From Streptomyces sp. NBC_00510 (GTDB lineage: Bacteria; Actinomycetota; Actinomycetes; Streptomycetales; Streptomycetaceae): a DNA stretch of 64,000 bases. The notes under the pieces were generated by a model, which did not search any database, had not been told where the DNA came from, and saw nothing but the letters and a program-made list of their open reading frames with translations. The translations under genes were made by a program, and so were the position numbers. The stretch covers positions 248,001 to 312,000 of the forward strand of contig CP107851.1 of NCBI GenBank assembly GCA_036013505.1, given 5' to 3'. Each line of letters starts with the position of its first letter. The stretch's first letter is position 1. Of the stretch, positions 35,671 through 44,940 are shown piece after piece.

Positions 35671-36087
35671 ATGGACCTCACCCCGAACAGCCATGAGGAC
35701 ATCGGCGCCCCGCCTGCGCGCGAGGCGTACACCAATGCGCCCGATCTGCACCGCGAGATACACCACGTACTCGCTCTCGAGGCCGAACGCGACGGCCGCG
35801 GGGCACGACCCGTCACCGGCCCCCCGCTCAACGCGACCGCCGCCGAACGGGCCCGGCTCCTACGCCGAGCCGCCCTCATGGACCGAATCGCCCTGAACGA
35901 CCCCCGCCCCGGCCCTCTCGCAGCAGCCGCAGAAACCGCCGCACAACTCCTCCTGCACGACCACCGCCATCCCGACCTCGTAGCCGGCCCACACCACCCC
36001 GACGCGACCACGCCCACCCCCAACCCCCGCTTCTACGTCCGCCAGGAGTACGCCGCCTGGACCGCCGCCGGACGCCCCGGAACCTGA
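35671..36087 (+). CDS. hypothetical protein (helical, 138 aa)
   Basis: The ATG at 35671 opens MDLTPNSHEDIGAPPAREAY, then a helical core LHREIHHVLALEAERDGRGA, AAERARLLRRAALMDRIALN and AAAETAAQLLLHD, ending FYVRQEYAAWTAAGRP. Codon use is normal for the genus. It probably belongs with the HATPase gene upstream. No function assigned. Confidence 0.6.
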   Translation: MDLTPNSHEDIGAPPAREAYTNAPDLHREIHHVLALEAERDGRGARPVTGPPLNATAAERARLLRRAALMDRIALNDPRPGPLAAAAETAAQLLLHDHRHPDLVAGPHHPDATTPTPNPRFYVRQEYAAWTAAGRPGT

Positions 36088-36119
36088 ACCGACACCCACC
36101 CGAGAAGGAAGAAGGACAC

Positions 36120-37025
36120 ATGACCCGCAAGGACATCGACACCCGGCACGCCCCCGCAGCAGCCAGCCGACTCCACTCGCCCCGACTGCCCCGCCCGACC
36201 GCCACGCGTGAACATCGCGCCAGTCGGCAACAGGAACGATCACGCCAGTCAAAGCCGATGAACCCACCGTGGCCGAACGCGAAGACGCACCCGCTGTTCC
36301 GGGTGCCCGAACGCGGTTGCTCCCAGGAGCAGCAGCCGGGCCTCCAACCGGCCCAAATGCCCCCGCACACTCCGCGGGCCGGGCAGCCGGCGCAGGTGGC
36401 CATGCAGGTCACAGGCGGCGAACTGCGCCTGGCCACAAGCCCGCCTCCGGTCCGGCTCCCTGCGGTTGCGGCGGCGACGGGCGACGAATTCGCTTGCAAG
36501 GCCTGGCTGGACGACGCCGTGGGAATCTCCCGATGGCACGGGCGGCGGACACCGGTGAAACCACCGTGCCCAGTGCACCGGGAAACCTCCTCCCAGGCGC
36601 CCGCGCACGAGACCGCGGGCGCGGGCACGGACGCCGGCCTGCCCGGCCACCTCCTGCGGATCGCCTTCTGCGACGACGAGTGCCAGCCACCCGTCGGTGC
36701 AGAGCCGGAAGGGGAACGCTTCGCCCCATCGGCGGACGGGCAACCGTGCCGGACGCGCCCGCCCGCGGCAGCGGGCCGTCGTCCACGGCCGAAGGTGCGT
36801 GCCTCCCGCGACGTCTACCTCCCGCAAGACCCGGTCGCGAGCCGGACTCTTCCTCGGGCAGCGGCCGAGGCCCTGAGCGCGCCCGCAGAGCGCCGGGGCC
36901 ATGGTCGGGGCAGCACGACACGATGCGCCGCGGACGCCCCCGTCCCCACCACCGCCTCGCACGAACAAGCGGCACGGATCGCCGAGACAGGCACGAAGGC
37001 CGACACGTTCGAAGGGGCGGTGTGA
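36120..37025 (+). CDS. possible hypothetical protein (weakly supported)
   Basis: The ATG at 36120 has GAAGGAAGAAGGACAC upstream and the frame runs 301 codons to 37025, ending two bases before tatA. The product is Pro/Arg/Ala-rich without domains; [20 protein letters not shown] and [14 protein letters not shown] are its most protein-like parts. A long minus frame overlaps it. It could be a decayed gene. Confidence 0.3.
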   Translation: MTRKDIDTRHAPAAASRLHSPRLPRPTATREHRASRQQERSRQSKPMNPPWPNAKTHPLFRVPERGCSQEQQPGLQPAQMPPHTPRAGQPAQVAMQVTGGELRLATSPPPVRLPAVAAATGDEFACKAWLDDAVGISRWHGRRTPVKPPCPVHRETSSQAPAHETAGAGTDAGLPGHLLRIAFCDDECQPPVGAEPEGERFAPSADGQPCRTRPPAAAGRRPRPKVRASRDVYLPQDPVASRTLPRAAAEALSAPAERRGHGRGSTTRCAADAPVPTTASHEQAARIAETGTKADTFEGAV

Positions 37026-37027
37026 CG

Positions 37028-37327
37028 ATGTTCCGCAACGCGCTGGAACCCTGGCACCTGCTGATCCTGGTCGCGGTGCTGGTTTTGATCTTCGGCTCGA
37101 AGAAACTACCCGACACGGCCCGGGCGCTCGGCAAGTCCATGCGGATTCTCAAGAGCGAGACCAAGGCCATGAACGACGACGGCGCCTCAAACGAGCCACG
37201 CCCCGAGCCTGCACCTGCACCTGCACCTGCACCGGGACCGGGACCGGGAACGGGAACGATCCCGGACGCTCCCGAAGACAGCGCCACCTCCCGCACCGCG
37301 CCAGCGGACAGCACGACCAGCCGCTGA
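37028..37327 (+). CDS. tatA: Sec-independent translocase subunit TatA/E-like
   Basis: This 99-residue product from the ATG at 37028 has GAAGGGGCGG upstream. One TM helix ([20 protein letters not shown]), the hinge [20 protein letters not shown] and an amphipathic helix are canonical for TatA. The tail is a Pro/Ala then Pro/Gly repeat ([17 protein letters not shown]). It forms the pore of the twin-arginine system. The tatC gene follows 272 bp later. Streptomyces normally has a housekeeping tat set elsewhere, so this is likely an accessory copy. Confidence 0.87.
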   Translation: MFRNALEPWHLLILVAVLVLIFGSKKLPDTARALGKSMRILKSETKAMNDDGASNEPRPEPAPAPAPAPGPGPGTGTIPDAPEDSATSRTAPADSTTSR

Positions 37328-37599
37328 GACTGAGCCCGGTCGTGCGCGCCCTCGGCACATCCCCGCACGAGACGCTGCCCGAAGACCTGCCGGCCCGCTC
37401 ACCTCTCGCGCTGCCGGGCCGCCCGCATCACTGTCCGCGGTTTCGCCCGGCGCCCGGGCCGAAGCAGCGACCACGGTAAGTGGTGCCGACCCGGACAACC
37501 GCCTCCCGGACGCGCCACCGGCCGCAACCGGCGCCACGGCGAGCCGTACTGACGCAGGGCCGGTAATCTCCGGTCCGCCGCACGAGATGAGGACGTGGC

Positions 37600-38544
37600 G
37601 TGCCCCAATCGGCCCGCAACAAGGAAAAGGATCCCGAGCGGCGGATGCCGCTCGCGGAGCACCTTCGTGAGATCCGTAACCGGCTCGTCAAGGCCCTCCT
37701 TGCCATCCTGGTCGTCACGATCGCCGCGGCCTTCCACTACAAGGGCATCGTGAACTTCTCCACCAGGCCGGTACTGGACTCGGTCGGCTGCCCGACGTCC
37801 TTCGCCGATCTGGCCAAGCGGACCGCAAACACCACCTGCGCGCGGATCACGATCAATGGTCTGCTCGCGCCCTTCACCCTGACGCTGAAGGTGTCCCTCA
37901 TGGCCGGCGTCGTACTGGCCTCGCCGGTATGGCTGTACCAGCTGTGGGCGTTCGTTGCCCCCGGCCTGCACAAGCACGAGCGGAGATACGCTTACGCATT
38001 CGTCGGCGCGGGCGTCCCGCTGTTCTACGGCGGCGCCTTCTTCGCCTACAAGGTGCTGCCCACGACCGCGAAGGTATTGATCGGCTTCACCCCGCACGGG
38101 GTGGACAACCTGCTGCCGCTGGACGATCTGCTCGACCTCGTCACCCGCATGGTCGTCGTCTTCGGCCTCTCCTTCGAGATGCCGCTGCTGCTAGTGATGC
38201 TGAACCTCACCGGAGTGCTGTCCGGACGGCGGATAATCGGCTGGTGGCGCGGCATGATCATGGGAATCACGGCCTTTTCGGCTGTGGCGACGCCGAGCAC
38301 GGACCCGCTGACCATGCTGGCGCTGGCCGCGCCGATCTGGGTGCTCTATTTCGCCGCCGTTGTCTTTTCCCTTCTCAACGACCGGCGCAAGGCCCGAAAA
38401 CAGGAAGCAGAACCCGGCGACCACGAGATCTCCGACCTCGACCTCACACCGCAGGACATCGGCGAGGTGGAACCAGTGTCCGCCAGCCAGGCCCTGCCTG
38501 CGCAGCCGGACACCGACGACCGCTTCGACGGTGAGACGACGTGA
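37600..38544 (+). CDS. tatC: twin-arginine translocase subunit TatC
   Basis: This is a 314-residue, six-helix protein from the GTG at 37600. Signatures: MPLAEHLREIRNRLVKALLA (HLxELRxR signal-peptide receptor loop), SPVWLYQLWAFVAPGLHKHE and FGLSFEMPLLLVMLNLTGVL (conserved Glu). The C-terminal cytosolic tail is acidic and longer than usual. With TatA it would export folded proteins such as the metallophosphoesterase at 30817. Confidence 0.92.
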   Translation: MPQSARNKEKDPERRMPLAEHLREIRNRLVKALLAILVVTIAAAFHYKGIVNFSTRPVLDSVGCPTSFADLAKRTANTTCARITINGLLAPFTLTLKVSLMAGVVLASPVWLYQLWAFVAPGLHKHERRYAYAFVGAGVPLFYGGAFFAYKVLPTTAKVLIGFTPHGVDNLLPLDDLLDLVTRMVVVFGLSFEMPLLLVMLNLTGVLSGRRIIGWWRGMIMGITAFSAVATPSTDPLTMLALAAPIWVLYFAAVVFSLLNDRRKARKQEAEPGDHEISDLDLTPQDIGEVEPVSASQALPAQPDTDDRFDGETT

Positions 38545-38790
38545 CCTGAGGGGCCTTCAGCAGGGACGAGGACTGGCGCGGCGGCCCGTGAAGGCGATGC
38601 CATTCAGATAGGGGTCAATCCGAGCCGGAACAGACCGAGGCCGGGTGAGAGGGCGTGCCGGTGCTGAGGTCAGACCTCGGTGAACATCCCGGTGCCGACC
38701 TGCTTTATCCTGCAACCCGCAGCAGACACGCTTTCAGGAAGCCGGTCATGCAGGTGCCGGCGGCGGCCATAGTGGAAGAACTCACAGGTG
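38545..38790. repeat. diverged repeat, copy A (partner at 51165-51410)
   Basis: Shared blocks in the same order include GGCCTTCA.CAGG, CCGAGGCCGGGTGA, CAACCCGCA.CAGACAC, TTCAGGAAGC, GCAGGTGC.GGCGGCG and CCATA..GGAA. Neither copy contains a convincing gene. Origin unknown, possibly the end of a lost mobile element. Confidence 0.6.
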
Positions 38791-38871
38791 GCCGGCCCGC
38801 ACGGCGTCCGCGACGGCTTCGCCCAGGGCTTCAACATCGGGGGCTCCTACTCGTACTCGACCGGGGGGGAG

Positions 38872-39170
38872 GTGAACATCCGTGCCATCGGGTGTACAGC
38901 CGCGGGCCTGGTTCTTGGTCTGCTGCCGTTGTCGGCGGTCGCCGCGTGCGGCGAGGAACCAAAGCAGCACTTCCCGGACGCCTTCCCGGGCACGCACACC
39001 GATGTGAGTGCGCCTCATGCGTATCGTGACTTCGGCCTCGATGTGCCGGCGTCGGCGAGGTCGTCGGGTATTGCGCGTGGTCTGCGGACGACGAGTACCC
39101 GATGGCGGCGGTGACGCGGATGCCCTGTTCCGCGGCCGGGGTTCGTATCCGGCAGCGGACTGCATAAAGC
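38872..39170 (+). pseudogene. small lipoprotein, frameshifted
   Basis: The GTG at 38872 opens VNIRAIGCTAAGLVLGLLPL, then SAVAACGEEP (lipobox SAVAAC). The frame holds through DVSAPHAYRDFGLDVPASA; after a 1-base shift near 39060 it continues GYCAWSADDEYPMAAVTRMP and stops at 39164-39166. The GGGGGGAG directly before the GTG is too close for an ideal start, so an upstream ATG is possible. Confidence 0.45.
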
Positions 39171-39181
39171 CTCCTCACAGA

Positions 39182-39352
39182 AGACCGACATCGCTGGTGC
39201 CCAGGTCTTCGCGCGGGACCACGGCCGGGCCGACAAGGACAAGGACGAGAGCTACCTCCGTGACACAGACGCCTTGGCCGTCGTGGTCCACCGGACGGGC
39301 ACGGAATGCAAGGTGTACGTCCACGCGTGATGAACGTGCGGTCGGGCTGAGG
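39182..39352 (+). pseudogene. lipoprotein C-terminal fragment (duplicated at 46015)
   Basis: The frame IAGAQVFARDHGRADKDKDE, then LAVVVHRTGTECKVYV, is closely similar at DNA level to 46010-46145. This copy has one extra C just after GTGTACGTC, shifting the frame before RDER. It likely was the 3' part of the lipoprotein gene at 38872. Confidence 0.45.
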
Positions 39353-39472
39353 CCCAATGCCCAGCGCGAGTCAGCCGGTGAGCCGGCCACGTTGGTGGCC
39401 GATACAGCGCGCTGCCGTCGCCAGGGACTGCACCGCTCCTGGGCCGCGTTGGCCGCTTTGGTACCGGCAGCG

Positions 39473-39703
39473 TTAGGCGCGCTCGTCTGCGTTACGCCGC
39501 TGGGTGGTCTTCGTCGGAGGCTTGCGGATGATGTCCTTGTCACCCGGCCCACGAGGTATGTAGGAGAAGCCGTCTGCCGTGTCCGGGTCAGAGTGGACGA
39601 CCGCGCCTTGCGTCTCGAGCATGGCTCGCCATGACTCCAGACGCTTGGCCTTGTCCTCGTCGAGTGACAGGCCGGCTCGCCGACGGGCGTCTACGCGCAG
39701 CAT
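39473..39703 (-). CDS. small hypothetical protein, repressor-like tail
   Basis: This 76-residue frame from the ATG at 39703 has LSLDEDKAKRLESWRAMLET then GAVVHSDPDTADGFSYIPRG and GDKDIIRKP. The ending resembles the C-terminus of immunity-repressor proteins of Streptomyces integrative elements. It may be a truncated copy; the N-terminal DNA-binding part is absent. Confidence 0.45.
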   Translation of the reverse strand: MLRVDARRRAGLSLDEDKAKRLESWRAMLETQGAVVHSDPDTADGFSYIPRGPGDKDIIRKPPTKTTQRRNADERA

Positions 39704-39919
39704 GATCACCGGGGTACAGCTGACGGTGCTCCCTGGATTGACGCGCCCCACCCTGCACCCCTTCACCGACGCGCAGGCACGGGGCTTCTCATCCAATCTG
39801 GAACGATCGGTCATTCCAAATGCTAGGTTCGATCACACCCTCCGCGCGCCTCGGGTGACCTCACCTTCTGGGCGCGACGGAGGGTCATTCTGTAATGATC
39901 GGTAAGGGAAGTGGGAAGC

Positions 39920-40000
39920 ATGTCAGGGCTGCAGTCGAAGGTGATCGTTGTGACCGGCGGTACGGCTGGAATGGGTGTGGCGTTCTCGCGTCGCGCCGCC
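39920..40000 (+). pseudogene. SDR dehydrogenase N-terminal fossil
   Basis: The ATG at 39920 with GGGAAG upstream reads MSGLQSKVIVVTGGTAGMGV then AFSRRAA, the TGxxxGxG dinucleotide motif of short-chain dehydrogenases. Similarity ends after 27 residues. The 200 bp before the enoyl-CoA hydratase gene holds nothing else. Confidence 0.45.
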
Positions 40001-40219
40001 GCGCCCGACACCCGGTGCCGGGGCAACCACCCAGTTCGGGTGGGACCCCGTTCACCACTTCCGAGGACGCAGCCACCTTGCGTCTCAGTATCAGACTGTC
40101 CAGCCCGGAGGGGGAACTCCAATGTGGACGGAGTCCGCGATGTGGCGCTGTCCCGAGCCGACTCGGCCACGCCTCGCCCATTCGGGATAGATCGCCAGAA
40201 TCTACGATAAAATTATCTT

Positions 40220-40993
40220 GTGGCCGCATATGAGAATCTCGTCATGGCCAGTCAAGGGGATTCCGTCTGGATCACCCTGAATCGGCCTGAACGCCGAAAT
40301 GCCTTGAGCTGGGAGCTGCTTCGCGAGTTGCAGAAGGCACTGACCGAGGTGGCGGGCTCGCCGGCGGTAGGGGTTGTTCTGGCGGCGAATGGACCGGTTT
40401 TCAGCGCCGGGCATGACTTCTCCGACGTGCTCGCACAGGACGCCAAGGGCATTCGGGAGTTGCTGCATCTGTGTACGGACGTCATGCGGCTTCTTCAGTC
40501 CGCACCGCAAGTGGTGGTGGCCAGAGTGCATGGTTTGGCCACGGCCGCAGGTTGTCAGCTCGTGGCATCGTGTGACCTGGCGGTGGCGAGTGAGTCTGCC
40601 GGATTTGCACTTCCCGGCGGCAAGGGGGGTTGGTTCTGCCACACGCCTGCCGTGCCGGTGGCCCGCTCCATCGGACGCAAGCGACTCATGGAGATGGCCC
40701 TCACCGGCGAGGTGATCGGTTCCCGTACCGCCCTGGAGTGGGGACTGGTCAATCGAGTGGTCCCCGACGGCGAACTGGACGAGGCGGTCGAGGAACTCCT
40801 CGCCCGGGCCAGTCGTGGCAGCGCGGCCAGCAAGGCGCTGGGGAAGCGAACCCTCTACGCACAGCTGGACCGTCCCGAATCCGACGCTTATGAGATCGCT
40901 TGCGAGGTCATGGCTGATGCCTCTCAGACCCCGGCAGCTCGCGAAGGCATTGCATCCTTCCTGGAGAAGAGGCCGCCGGTGTGGCCCGAGTGA
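40220..40993 (+). CDS. enoyl-CoA hydratase/isomerase family protein
   Basis: This is a 257-residue crotonase-fold protein from the GTG at 40220. WITLNRPERRNALS opens the fold; GPVFSAGHDFSDV supplies the first oxyanion-hole NH. HGLATAAGCQLVASCDLAVA is the second (GxxxxGG-like but AGC in place of AGG). LPGGKGGWFCHTPAVPVARS replaces the usual catalytic Glu region. It resembles the mitochondrial ECHDC3 subgroup, whose chemistry is unclear. It overlaps the next gene by 13 bp, so the two act together. Confidence 0.85.
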   Translation: MAAYENLVMASQGDSVWITLNRPERRNALSWELLRELQKALTEVAGSPAVGVVLAANGPVFSAGHDFSDVLAQDAKGIRELLHLCTDVMRLLQSAPQVVVARVHGLATAAGCQLVASCDLAVASESAGFALPGGKGGWFCHTPAVPVARSIGRKRLMEMALTGEVIGSRTALEWGLVNRVVPDGELDEAVEELLARASRGSAASKALGKRTLYAQLDRPESDAYEIACEVMADASQTPAAREGIASFLEKRPPVWPE

Positions 40994-42174
40994 CGAATGA
41001 ACGGAGCCCTGAGACGACGATGCAGGATTCCACGTCGGTGCCGATGCTCATCATCGGCGGGGGGCCGTTTGCGCTGTCGGCGGCCGCGCTCGCCGGTGAC
41101 CGAGGCGTGGATGCGGTCGTGGTCGGACGGCCGATGGGGTTCTGGTCCGAGCACATGCCGCAGGGAATGCTGCTGCGTTCGGGCATCGACTGGCATCTGG
41201 ACGCCACCGGCGTCTACACCCTGGAGGCCTATCTGCGGGAACGGGCCCTCTCGCCCAAAGAGGTTGATCCGATTCCCGTGGAGCTCTTTCGTGAGTATGC
41301 CGACTGGTTCCGCCGCGCCAAAGGCATCACCCTGAGGCAGGACCTGGTCACGCGCCTCACCCACCGGGACGGCACGTTTCACGCAGAGCTCGACAGCGGC
41401 GGGCGGATACGCGCCGATGTCGTGGTCGCCGCGCCGGGTATCAGCTACTTCACCCGACTACCCGATTGGGGCGGCTCGATCCCGTCCGGCCGCGCGTCCC
41501 ACAGCTGTGACCTGGTCCGCTTCGATGCCCTGTCCGGACAGCGTGTGCTCATCGTCGGGGGCCGACAGAGTGCGTATGAGTGGGCGGCTCTGATCGGTGA
41601 ACACGGTGCGGCTCGCGTCGATGTGGTGCACCGCCATCCCATGCCCCGTTTCGCGTCGGTGAGTTGGACGTTCTTTGACGACTACCTCGAGGCCACGATG
41701 CGGGGTTCCGGATGGTGGCGCCGCTTGCCGGTTCCCGTACGGGAAGCAATCCTGGCGCGATGTTGGGAGGCCGGCCGCGGCACGCTGGAGCCGTGGCTGC
41801 CGGCGCGGCTCGATGCGGCCGACGTCCGGATCTGGCCGGAAACCGCAGTGGTCCTGGCGGAGCCGACAGCGGACGGCGGGCCGGTGCGGATCACGATGTC
41901 GAACACTCAGTCCTTGACCGTGGATCAGGTGATCTTCGCCACTGGATACGCGGCCGAACTGGCCCGCGTCCCGTTCCTGGCGGACCTGGTGGAACGCATC
42001 AAGATGCGAAATGGCTCTCCAGTGCTGGACGAAGCCCTCCAGAGCACCGTTCCTGGGCTGTATCTCACCGGCTTCTCCGCGGCGCAGGATTTCGGGCCGT
42101 TCTTCGGTTTCGTCAAGGCCGCTCCGGCATCCGCCGCCCTGATCATGCGCGACATGCTGGCACGTACGGGCTGA
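40981..42174 (+). CDS. FAD/NAD(P)-dependent oxidoreductase (flavin monooxygenase-like)
   Basis: This 397-residue product starts at the GTG at 40981; the ATG at 41020 is an alternative. FAD motif: VPMLIIGGGPFALSAAALAG. NADP motif: GQRVLIVGGRQSAYEWAALI. The late FAD-site motif is VIFATGYAAEL, the ATGY typical of flavin N-monooxygenases, and the end is PGLYLTGFSAAQDFGPFFGF. It would hydroxylate or oxidise a substrate with NADPH and O2, perhaps the CoA ester handled by the upstream crotonase. Confidence 0.82.
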   Translation: MARVTNERSPETTMQDSTSVPMLIIGGGPFALSAAALAGDRGVDAVVVGRPMGFWSEHMPQGMLLRSGIDWHLDATGVYTLEAYLRERALSPKEVDPIPVELFREYADWFRRAKGITLRQDLVTRLTHRDGTFHAELDSGGRIRADVVVAAPGISYFTRLPDWGGSIPSGRASHSCDLVRFDALSGQRVLIVGGRQSAYEWAALIGEHGAARVDVVHRHPMPRFASVSWTFFDDYLEATMRGSGWWRRLPVPVREAILARCWEAGRGTLEPWLPARLDAADVRIWPETAVVLAEPTADGGPVRITMSNTQSLTVDQVIFATGYAAELARVPFLADLVERIKMRNGSPVLDEALQSTVPGLYLTGFSAAQDFGPFFGFVKAAPASAALIMRDMLARTG

Positions 42175-42336
42175 AGTGGCGCTCCAGTCTGCATCGAAGC
42201 TCACATGGGCCTGGGTCCATCTCGAACACGCATATGCGCGAGCCGGTGCCGCGTCGGCGTTTCGCTGCGACCGTCGCCGACTGTGGGCCCACGGCTGGCC
42301 GACGACCGCAGAACCGCGGAACACGTTGGTGACGGG

Positions 42337-42591
42337 TCAGTTGGGGGCGTTGGCGTTCTGCGTGGGAGCCGCGAACTCCTCGGGGCCCCGCTGTGCCGCC
42401 GCCGGGTCCATCCACATGACTTGCCAGGGGTGGCCGTCGAGGTCGAAGAAGCTGCGCGAGTACAGGAAGCCGTGGTCCTCGGCGCCATCCGCCTCAGAGC
42501 CGCCTGCGGCGAGCGCAGCGGCAGCGACCGAGTCAACCTCGTCGCGGGATGACACGCTGAGTCCACCGGCGTAAGCGGCCGCCCCCAGCGC
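42337..42591 (-). pseudogene. VOC/glyoxalase family C-terminal fragment
   Basis: About 84 residues read YAGGLSVSSRDEVDSVAAAA, then EDHGFLYSRSFFDLDGHPWQ and VMWMDPAAAQRGPEEF, the second beta-alpha-beta half with the C-terminal metal Glu region of VOC enzymes. The N-terminal half is missing; upstream sequence (42592-42803) is unrelated. Confidence 0.6.
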
Positions 42592-42803
42592 CGAACGGTT
42601 CGCCGGCCTTGGACCGTCCGTAAGTGGACCAGGCGGAGGCCAGGCAATGGGAGCACCAGGTGATGGACTCCACGCCGCGCAGCACAACTCGCCGCCTGGC
42701 TGCGTGACATCAAGGAGCGCTCCGGGCGCACCTGCCGTCACAACGCCGCCTCGGCCGGCAGCGAGCGGTGCTCGCAGCACCGGGTGCCATCGCGCCCGGG
42801 TTC

Positions 42804-43007
42804 CTAGTCGCCGTCGCCGCCCGTCCGGCTCATGCTCCGGCGCCGGCTCCTGTCCGATTGGCGAAGCAACTCGCCCGCAGCAAGCGTCACGGTCGCAACG
42901 ACGCGGACCCCGCGGGGCCCGCCGCGCTCCGCCCACACCACGCACACGCATCCACCGACGACGAGCGCCAGCACGCCGAGCAGCACCACAACGAACATGT
43001 TCTCCAT
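42804..43007 (-). CDS. small single-span membrane protein
   Basis: This frame of up to 67 residues starts at the ATG at 43007 or, with GGAG eight bases upstream, the ATG at 42998. MFVVVLLGVLALVVGGCVCV is a TM helix; the tail is basic (RQSDRSRRRSMSR), so it is predicted with cytoplasmic C-terminus. Function unknown. Confidence 0.45.
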   Translation of the reverse strand: MENMFVVVLLGVLALVVGGCVCVVWAERGGPRGVRVVATVTLAAGELLRQSDRSRRRSMSRTGGDGD

Positions 43008-43349
43008 CTCCGCAAACAGAGGGCCCCGCCGACCCGTCACTTGGCGGACGCACCTCACGAGCCGTCGGTTCCCGATCCCACACCCCGCCATGGGCCCGCC
43101 ACCCGTTCCAGCAGCCCCAGCAACGGCGGCCCAGGCCAAGCGGCAGTAGGTGAGGCATCGGCCGTGACGGCAGAAGGAGCGGGCGTGCCGGAAAGCGCAG
43201 CTTCGAGAGCACCAGCTCGATGCACAGGCGCGGATCCGCCGATGGGTGGGATTTCCCGGGGCGGGCGCCAGTCACGGCGGGCGGTGCGCGGGCGAGGCTG
43301 GTCTCGGCCACGGGCCCGGGCAAGACCATCACCACCGACACCGACCCGT

Positions 43350-43661
43350 ACGGCTTGATCGGCAGGCAGAAAGGTGAACATGGCTGCGACGACCAGCGGC
43401 ACGACAGCGAAGTTCACCACCAAGGCCGCGGCCAGGAAGCGCCCGTACCGTAGGGAGCACGGTAGTTCGGCGGCGGGGACCTGGAGGGCGGTCACGAACA
43501 GCAGCGCGCCGAGCACCGGGTTGATGGCATGCTCCAGCCCCGGGGCCGGTGGTGGGTGCCGGCCGGCCCAGCGAGCCACCGGCAGCCATCGCCGCTAGGT
43601 AGATGACGACCTGGTGCCGGTCCATCCGCTCGACCAGGCCACCGGACCCCCGCTGCGACAC
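43350..43661 (-). pseudogene. ACR3/BASS-type arsenite transporter N-terminal fragment
   Basis: VERMDRHQVVIYLAAMAAGG, then after a frameshift near 43570 LEHAINPVLGALLFVTALQV, PAAELPCSLRYGRFLAAALV and VNFAVVPLVVAAMFTFLPAD. These are the first three helices of ACR3-like arsenite exporters. The remaining seven helices are lost at about 43350; 43008-43349 is unrelated sequence. Confidence 0.6.
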
Positions 43662-43815
43662 TCCAAATACTCCCTCGTGCTGCCATCCACACCAGCTGCA
43701 GGCGCCAGCCGCTCACTCATCCTCACAGGTCACGCCACCCAACCCGGCACCGGCAGGGTGGGTTGGGCCGATGGAGTCGGCTACCTCCCTCGCACTCGAC
43801 CGATGCGGCGCTGAA

Positions 43816-44940
43816 TCATTGGTCATCAGCGGCTGGTTCTGCGTCGTGGGGCTCGAATTCGATGTAGTCGAGGGGGTCCTCGTCGCGGCGTCCGAGCGGG
43901 GGCAGGCCCTCGGTCGCGAACCGGCCGCGCAGCCACTCCAGCAGGGTCTTGGTGAGGTCGATGTCGAGCGGTGGGCCTTGGTCGGCATGGCGCGGTACAA
44001 CGATCAATGGCCAGTCGTCCGGCGTGGCACCTTCGGTCAGCCAGCACAGTTGATCGCCGTCAATGGAGTCGGCGAAGGGCAGGAATCCCCCGGGCTCGGG
44101 ATAGACAGCCAGGGGATGATACTCAGGAAACTCGGCTCGCTGCCCCTGGTAGGTCTCCGCGTACCACTCGGCCCACGGTGCGAGCGCGTACTGGCCCTCG
44201 CCGAAGGGGATGTTGAAGCGCAGCCAGCCGCACCAGGAACCGGCCCCGTACCGCTCCATCAGACGTACGTACTCGCCGGGCAGAGGTGTACCCAGCCGTT
44301 CGTACAGCCAGTCCCAGTTGTGCCTACCGAGCGCGGGTATTGTCGGCGGCGGGACGAGTGCGATCAAAGTCTCCAGCCCGCTGCCTGTGGTGAGTGCCGC
44401 CCGCTGCCGAGCGGTTGGCGCCGGTCGCCGAGGCGGCGGTGTCCACGCGGTGCGCTCCAGGTCGGTTTGCATGCCACTTCGGGTGGCCACCGGGCGCATG
44501 CCGTCGGCCACGAGCCGGGCCAGCGTCGGCACGAGCGGGGTCGCGAAGCGCCGCCAGGGGTCGCGGCCCGCGTTCTCGTCGTCCTGACAGTGCATGACGA
44601 CCGGCCACTGGTCGGGGTCGTCGGATGCTGTGGTGTCCCAGTAGAGGGTGTCGGCAGTCCGGGTGGCGCCGAAGGGAAGGACACCGGGGGCGTCACGTCG
44701 AGCCTGCTGGACCCAGGCCCCATAGTCGAACCAACCGAGATTGACGCATGGCATGTGAAGCCAGAGCCAGGCGCCGATGTCGAGTGGGCCGTACGCGGCG
44801 GCGATGGCCTTGTAGTCGGTGGGCAGGCGCGTCCCCAACCAGGACTCGACTGCCGCCCAGTCGACAGGTACGGCGTAGTCGGCCGGCGGATCGCCGAAGA
44901 TCTCGGCGAAGGCGTTGACGTGCGGGTCTGAAGCATTCAC
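43816..44940 (-). CDS. tandem SMI1/KNR4 (SUKH) domain protein
   Basis: This 374-residue product uses the GTG at 44940; the longer in-frame N-terminus looks non-coding. Two SUKH domains are present. The first runs about 15-165 (VDWAAVESWLGTRLPTDYKA, IGAWLWLHMPCVNLGW, WPVVMHCQDDENAG). The second runs about 205-365 (WDWLYERLGTPLPGEYVRLM, GFLPFADSIDGDQLCWLTEG, DWPLIVVPRHADQG). Such proteins neutralise contact-dependent or RHS toxins, usually nucleases. No toxin gene is adjacent, so it may be an orphan immunity gene. Confidence 0.82.
   Translation of the reverse strand: MNASDPHVNAFAEIFGDPPADYAVPVDWAAVESWLGTRLPTDYKAIAAAYGPLDIGAWLWLHMPCVNLGWFDYGAWVQQARRDAPGVLPFGATRTADTLYWDTTASDDPDQWPVVMHCQDDENAGRDPWRRFATPLVPTLARLVADGMRPVATRSGMQTDLERTAWTPPPRRPAPTARQRAALTTGSGLETLIALVPPPTIPALGRHNWDWLYERLGTPLPGEYVRLMERYGAGSWCGWLRFNIPFGEGQYALAPWAEWYAETYQGQRAEFPEYHPLAVYPEPGGFLPFADSIDGDQLCWLTEGATPDDWPLIVVPRHADQGPPLDIDLTKTLLEWLRGRFATEGLPPLGRRDEDPLDYIEFEPHDAEPAADDQ

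Noticed and set aside
36249..36968. Minus-strand frame with [20 protein letters not shown]
   Set aside because: It has some protein-like stretches but no start signal, and it competes with a plus frame that has a ribosome-binding site; neither is convincing, and only the plus frame is listed, at low confidence.
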